A stretch of DNA of 64,000 nucleotides from positions 24,719,543-24,783,542 of the forward strand of contig OZ007581.1 of NCBI GenBank assembly GCA_963931925.1, written 5' to 3'. Below, piece after piece: positions 63,729 through 64,000 of the stretch. Below the pieces are notes generated by a model. That model was given only the letters and a program-made list of their open reading frames with translations. It had not been told where the DNA came from and did not search any database. The DNA is from Onchidella celtica. Taxonomy: Eukaryota; Mollusca; Gastropoda; Systellommatophora; Onchidiidae. The position numbers were made by a program, and so were the translations under genes. Position 1 is the stretch's first letter. The number at the start of each line of letters is the position of its first letter.

Positions 63729-64000
63729 GGTACATATAACAACACAGAAGCGGATGTTCAAAAACTTCCATCTTACTTTCCTGTCAGTGGACGTGTGCAA
63801 AAATTCATGTGAATGGAATTTCATTTTTCCTACTCTTCCAGTAATCTCAGAAATGTTTATTAAATTAGCTTTAACAAAATAGTAACTCTCATCAACCCAT
63901 TAATAGGGAACAGGAATTTTCATGCGAGGTGGCGTCACGATTTTCTGCGTTTCTACTTGTTCCAGGAGCAAAATGTTGTCTAAAACGTTCTTTGCGTTTA

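Overview
This is a eukaryotic, intron-rich and repeat-rich window. The most likely source is a mollusc, probably a marine gastropod. That is an inference from three things seen in the sequence: a secreted PAN/apple-like plus fibrinogen-C gene (invertebrate fibrinogen-related proteins are abundant in molluscs), an intact RTE-type LINE beside many LINE tails and tRNA-derived SINEs, and very dense MITEs and tetranucleotide microsatellites. Nothing looks prokaryotic: genes are split by GT..AG introns and no operons are visible.

Layout. (1) 1-6.5 kb is non-coding, with a LINE 3' end, dispersed repeats and a 46-bp minisatellite. (2) 6.58-25.05 kb, minus strand, holds a complete twelve-coding-exon pyruvate kinase gene predicted at 567 aa. 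All twelve exons join in phase. The fold-defining motifs are present, but several residues of the monovalent-cation and phosphoenolpyruvate site are replaced and there is a 43-residue acidic C-terminal tail. Its introns are packed with MITEs, SINEs and foldback elements. (3) 25-31 kb holds TTAA-flanked, piggyBac-like non-autonomous elements and a LINE tail. (4) 31.6-35.6 kb is an intact RTE-type retrotransposon with an endonuclease plus reverse transcriptase ORF of over 1,040 codons. (5) 36-43.9 kb is gene-poor, with microsatellites and a tandem array of near-perfect hairpins. (6) 43.99-52.58 kb, minus strand, is a four-coding-exon gene predicted at 374 aa: signal peptide, PAN/apple-like domain, fibrinogen C-terminal domain. 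(7) 53-62.9 kb is repeats only. (8) 63.0-63.2 kb, minus strand, is the last exon of a tandem paralogue of the gene in (6). It has the same length and phase, and the rest of that gene should lie beyond the right edge.

How the parts work together. The two host genes are on the same strand but look unrelated: a cytosolic glycolytic-family enzyme and a secreted, probably recognition-type protein that has been tandemly duplicated. Transposons account for most of the remaining sequence. They form nested insertions (a LINE inside a piggyBac-like element, a TTAA element inside a minisatellite), a head-to-tail MITE palindrome and a probable P-element derivative carrying a decayed THAP-like start.

Limits. 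All homology statements come from reading motifs by eye. Splice junctions were chosen from GT/AG sites that keep phase and homology. Repeat boundaries are approximate unless terminal repeats are stated.
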